Origin: an uncultured Magnetospirillum sp.
GTDB lineage: Bacteria > Pseudomonadota > Alphaproteobacteria > Rhodospirillales > Magnetospirillaceae
DNA length: 35,982 bases
NCBI RefSeq assembly: GCF_903853455.1
Contig: NZ_CAINTR010000146.1
Location: 1-35,982 of the forward strand
Direction of reading: 5' to 3'
The first letter of the stretch is position 1, and every line of letters starts with the position of its first letter. Below the pieces are notes generated by a model that saw only the letters and a program-made list of their open reading frames with translations, did not search any database and had not been told where the DNA came from. Both the position numbers and the translations under genes were made by a program. This document shows, piece after piece, positions 34,026 through 35,982 of this stretch.

Positions 34026-34522
34026 ATCTTTTCAAGCACTTAGCGGACAGGCCAGACATCACTTTCGGTGTTTTGTCCAACTTTTGTCCAATATACAGCC
34101 CCGTACGGGACTGAATTGCATTGGACAGGCACCGCTGCGTAGCTCGCATTTTGCCCAATCCGGGATGCTTAGCACGTCACCTTTTCCGGCGGCGGCCACC
34201 CCGTCGGGACCATGCGCCGTGGATATCGGGAGGTGGTCGGTCAGCCGCCCCAAAATCAAAAAAATCGCCACAGCGTGTATTTTTATCGTAAAATCAATTA
34301 AAAATAATAATTATTGCTGCCCAAGCCGGAAATGTCTCCCTGGGGCATATACGGTCGTGTAGCGTGATGAGGGGCGCTACCGGCGTAATAGAGAGCACGC
34401 CCCCATGGCTTTGCCGACAGCATCGCTCCCTTGACCTGTTCGACCGAGAGGACGCTCGCGCAATCCGGCGCTCGTACGCCGCCATTGAGGACCGATTGGG
34501 GGTCGATGCCCTACGGGACCTT
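34026..34522. other. Gene-poor accessory DNA after the tRNA-Glu scar
   Basis: No certain gene in about 500 bases. Directly after the scar, a TTTTGTCCAACTTTTGTCC stretch (34071-34089) repeats TTTGTCCA/TTTGTCC twice. Near 34275-34315 lies an AT-rich patch with AATAATAATTATT. A plus-strand open frame from 34364 reads like protein for about 60 codons (HRSLDLFDREDARAIRR) before it runs antisense into the XRE gene; it could be the relic of an older gene, but I cannot name it. Confidence 0.35.
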
Positions 34523-34801
34523 CTAAATGGGGTTACGGGCATCCTGACAAGGAGCCCCGCATGCTACGCCATGCTGCCGCACGATCTCCGCGAACACTTC
34601 GCGTGCGTCGAGCCCCATCGCCGAGGCAATCCGGGCCAGTTCCAGCACATCAACCCGGCGCTGGCCGGATTCGTAGGCGCTGACGAACGATTGCGGCTTG
34701 CCCAGCTTGGCCGCGAGGTCTTGCTGCCTGAAGCGGGCCTGTGCCCGAAATTCAGCGAGGACAGCGCCAACAACCCTATGCTCTTTTGGACTGACCCACA
34801 C
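34523..34801 (-). CDS. XRE-family HTH transcriptional regulator
   Basis: The 92-residue protein has a Cro/C1-type helix-turn-helix (about residues 20-75): FRQQDLAAKLGKPQSFVSAYESGQRRVDVLELARIASAMGLD. It ends with a short Cys-containing tail, with no other domain. Start is GTG 34801 with GGGAG about 8 bases upstream. Its likely operators are the palindromes immediately upstream. Such small regulators commonly belong to phage or plasmid-like elements, consistent with the neighbouring tRNA scar. Confidence 0.85.
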   Translation of the reverse strand: MWVSPKEHRVVGAVLAEFRAQARFRQQDLAAKLGKPQSFVSAYESGQRRVDVLELARIASAMGLDAREVFAEIVRQHGVACGAPCQDARNPI

Positions 34802-34811
34802 GACCCGCTCT

Positions 34812-34874
34812 CCCGGCCATGATCGGCCGGGAACTCAGGTATATCGGATTATTAGATATCGAAAATTCCGATAT
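34812..34874. promoter_or_regulatory. Palindromes upstream of the XRE gene, probable operators
   Basis: Two inverted repeats lie before the regulator start: CCCGGCC (34812-34818) with GGCCGGG (34825-34831), and ATATCGGA (34841-34848) with TCCGATAT (34867-34874). A GATATC at 34855 lies between the arms of the second pair. They are well placed for autoregulation. Confidence 0.45.
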
Positions 34875-34983
34875 TTCGAGTTACGCTCGCGTCGGGCGGG
34901 CAATGCGCCCTAAGATGTGCTTATTTATTGCAGTGCGAGGGGCGGTCGAGTCACCGAACCCTATCAATTGGGGGGGGGCTACT

Positions 34984-35568
34984 ATGAAAACGGTAACCAG
35001 GATCACCACGATTTTATGCGTTGCCGTTGCAATGGCAGGATGCGCAACAGTCGTTCCGCCAGCGTCAGTCGAGATAGAGACGTACTACAAATCAGTAGCT
35101 ACGCCACCGCCCGGAATGGCTAGAATTTATATAATTCCGCCGCACATAAATACATGGCTTCAAGACAAAGATACGGCGGGTTGGATATATTTCTCACAGA
35201 ATGGTGAAAAATATTTCACAGCCTCATTCATACGAGACAATAATTTCTTAGCATTGGATGCTAATTCATCAAGGCTATTTATTAAAGCGGCTGGAGGTGG
35301 GACGACTATAATTTCAATCAGCCCAGAACCTGGGAAGGTTTATTTTATTCGCCCGTTTTTCTACGCAAACGCCTGCAGCGCGGTATTCGGCCTCTTAGGC
35401 TGCGTTGTGGAGGCGCTTAAAGAACCGCAGCCGGCGTATGAATCTGTTGATGTCCCGGCGGGCATGGCAAAAATTCAAACGATGACCATGTCATCATTAT
35501 TGCCAGAGGCGCGCGGCTTGGTGCGACAGGAAATTCCAAGTTCTCGGCCTGTCACTTCCGCACATTGA
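34984..35568 (+). CDS. Lipoprotein, DUF2846-like
   Basis: The 194-residue product has a lipoprotein signal peptide (lipobox VAMAGC, Cys20) and a mature part with PPPGMARIYIIPP and a hydrophobic VYFIRPFFY strand. This resembles DUF2846-type lipoproteins, which I recall as having a GKALVYIYRP-like strand after the lipobox; family assignment is tentative. Start ATG 34984 follows a run of Gs with CTACT between. Codons are more AT-rich than in the GC-rich core of the window. The next gene downstream encodes a related protein, so these are tandem paralogues. Confidence 0.75.
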   Translation: MKTVTRITTILCVAVAMAGCATVVPPASVEIETYYKSVATPPPGMARIYIIPPHINTWLQDKDTAGWIYFSQNGEKYFTASFIRDNNFLALDANSSRLFIKAAGGGTTIISISPEPGKVYFIRPFFYANACSAVFGLLGCVVEALKEPQPAYESVDVPAGMAKIQTMTMSSLLPEARGLVRQEIPSSRPVTSAH

Positions 35569-35623
35569 TATAAAGTTAAGAGGTTCACGTCATTTGGGCA
35601 TGGTAATACACGGGGGGTTTAGA

Positions 35624-35757
35624 ATGAGAAAATTGTCTTTTCTTGTGGCTGTGTGTTTTGCGGTCACTGCCTGCTCTCATGCCCCCATTCCTACGGCGTC
35701 CACTGATATTGAGAAAACGTATAAGGCTTCGTATGCGCCTCCGGCAGGATTTTCGAG
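35624..35757 (+). pseudogene. Second DUF2846-like lipoprotein, truncated by an insertion sequence
   Basis: ATG 35624 (GGGGGG and TTTAGA upstream) opens a frame whose first residues form a lipoprotein signal peptide with lipobox AVTAC (Cys17). The mature part (STDIEKTYKASYAPPAGFSS) matches the first lipoprotein (ETYYKSVATPPPGM), and this likeness stops at about 35757. After that the frame stays open to the window end but is antisense to a transposase, so the original 3' part is missing here. The gene is therefore probably interrupted by the insertion sequence. Confidence 0.7.
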
Positions 35758-35982
35758 CAGGGTTGTTCAGTTCTCCTCATGCTGCCCTGTAGCACATCGC
35801 GTGAAGCGGGTTCAGGGCATTGATGTAGAGTTCCCGGCTGATGTTGACGGTGCCGTGGGCCCGCATGATGTTGATGGCGAAGGATCGGAACCGGGCGAAG
35901 TGGACGGGTTTGGTTCGGATGCGGCTGTGATCTTCGAGGAAGGTGACATCGCGGACGTGGTGGCTTCGATTCTCGATGCCCC
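35758..35982. mobile_element. Right end of an insertion sequence, probably ISAs1 family
   Basis: The sequence after 35757 begins CAGGGTTGTTCAG, which probably is the terminal inverted repeat, and then encodes the transposase end on the minus strand. The other end lies beyond the window, so family and target duplication cannot be checked. Confidence 0.6.
35777..35982 (-). CDS. IS transposase, C-terminal 67 residues (ISAs1-type)
   Basis: The minus strand reads GIENRSHHVRDVTFLEDHSR, then KPVHFARFRSFAINIMRAHG and a helical tail that ends with TGA at 35777. This matches the conserved end of ISAs1-family DDE transposases (IENxLHWVLDVxFxEDxSRxR, followed by LRxxALNLL), including the catalytic Glu in the ED pair. 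The gene is cut by the right edge of the window. It lies antisense to the frame of the interrupted lipoprotein. Confidence 0.8.
   Translation of the reverse strand, partial: GIENRSHHVRDVTFLEDHSRIRTKPVHFARFRSFAINIMRAHGTVNISRELYINALNPLHAMCYRAA

Noticed and set aside
33581-34039. Minus-strand frame with SGIRTRVAAVKG
   Set aside because: This is the antisense translation of the tRNA-Glu end. It was useful only for spotting the scar.
34364-34822. Plus-strand frame of 152 codons starting MMRGATGVIES
   Set aside because: The last two thirds run antisense to the XRE gene; the first third could be a relic but has no recognisable family or ribosome binding site.

Overview
The window looks like chromosome from a high-GC alphaproteobacterium, most likely a Rhodospirillales member close to Magnetospirillum. 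This is inferred from a DUF2794 gene (a family I know from alphaproteobacteria), codon use rich in G/C at third positions, many two-component proteins, a bacteriohemerythrin, a Fur-type site before bfd and a sigma-54-type promoter before a hook gene. No magnetosome gene is present.

Layout. 1-450 is AT-rich and holds only the start of a leftward gene that leaves the window. 453-1769 is a rightward set: lipoprotein, DUF2794 protein, lipoprotein. A tandem pair of hairpin elements (1853-2031) separates it from a signalling block (2051-7692). That block has a membrane histidine kinase divergent from a TorR-like regulator, then a leftward set of PAS kinase, single-domain receiver and a five-domain hybrid kinase (REC-HisKA-HATPase-REC-Hpt). 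7884-9749 holds a NUDIX hydrolase and a DEAD-box RNA helicase, convergent around a long perfect hairpin. 10151-11649 is a small accessory patch: a ParE-type toxin-antitoxin pair that may be transcribed leaderless, and a DUF4238 protein. 11976-17758 is metabolic: SLC13-type permease with two RCK_C domains, bacterioferritin-associated ferredoxin with a Fur box, AMP-forming acyl/acetyl-CoA synthetase, SGNH-fold protein and HIT protein.

17822-20722 encodes a 966-residue membrane-anchored helical protein built from about 27 near-exact 25-residue repeats with a separate C-terminal domain; it resembles the cell-pole scaffolds TipN and GPR in architecture and is the least ordinary gene here. Then come a UvrD-type helicase behind a bacteriohemerythrin, and a complete partner-switching module: receiver-PP2C phosphatase, HATPase kinase and divergent STAS antagonist (23863-26123). 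A PilZ protein and a hook-type flagellar protein with a sigma-54-like promoter follow, so 23863-28761 may link signalling to motility or surface behaviour. 28779-32924 holds an aminotransferase coupled to a divergent gamma-glutamyltransferase-like lipoprotein, and a BepA-like M48 protease.

From tRNA-Phe (33018) to the right edge the DNA is accessory: a RelB/ParE-type toxin-antitoxin pair, the 3' 45 nt of a tRNA-Glu without its 5' half (an integration scar), an XRE regulator with palindromes upstream, and two tandem related lipoprotein genes. The second lipoprotein gene is cut by an insertion sequence whose transposase C-terminus reaches the window end.
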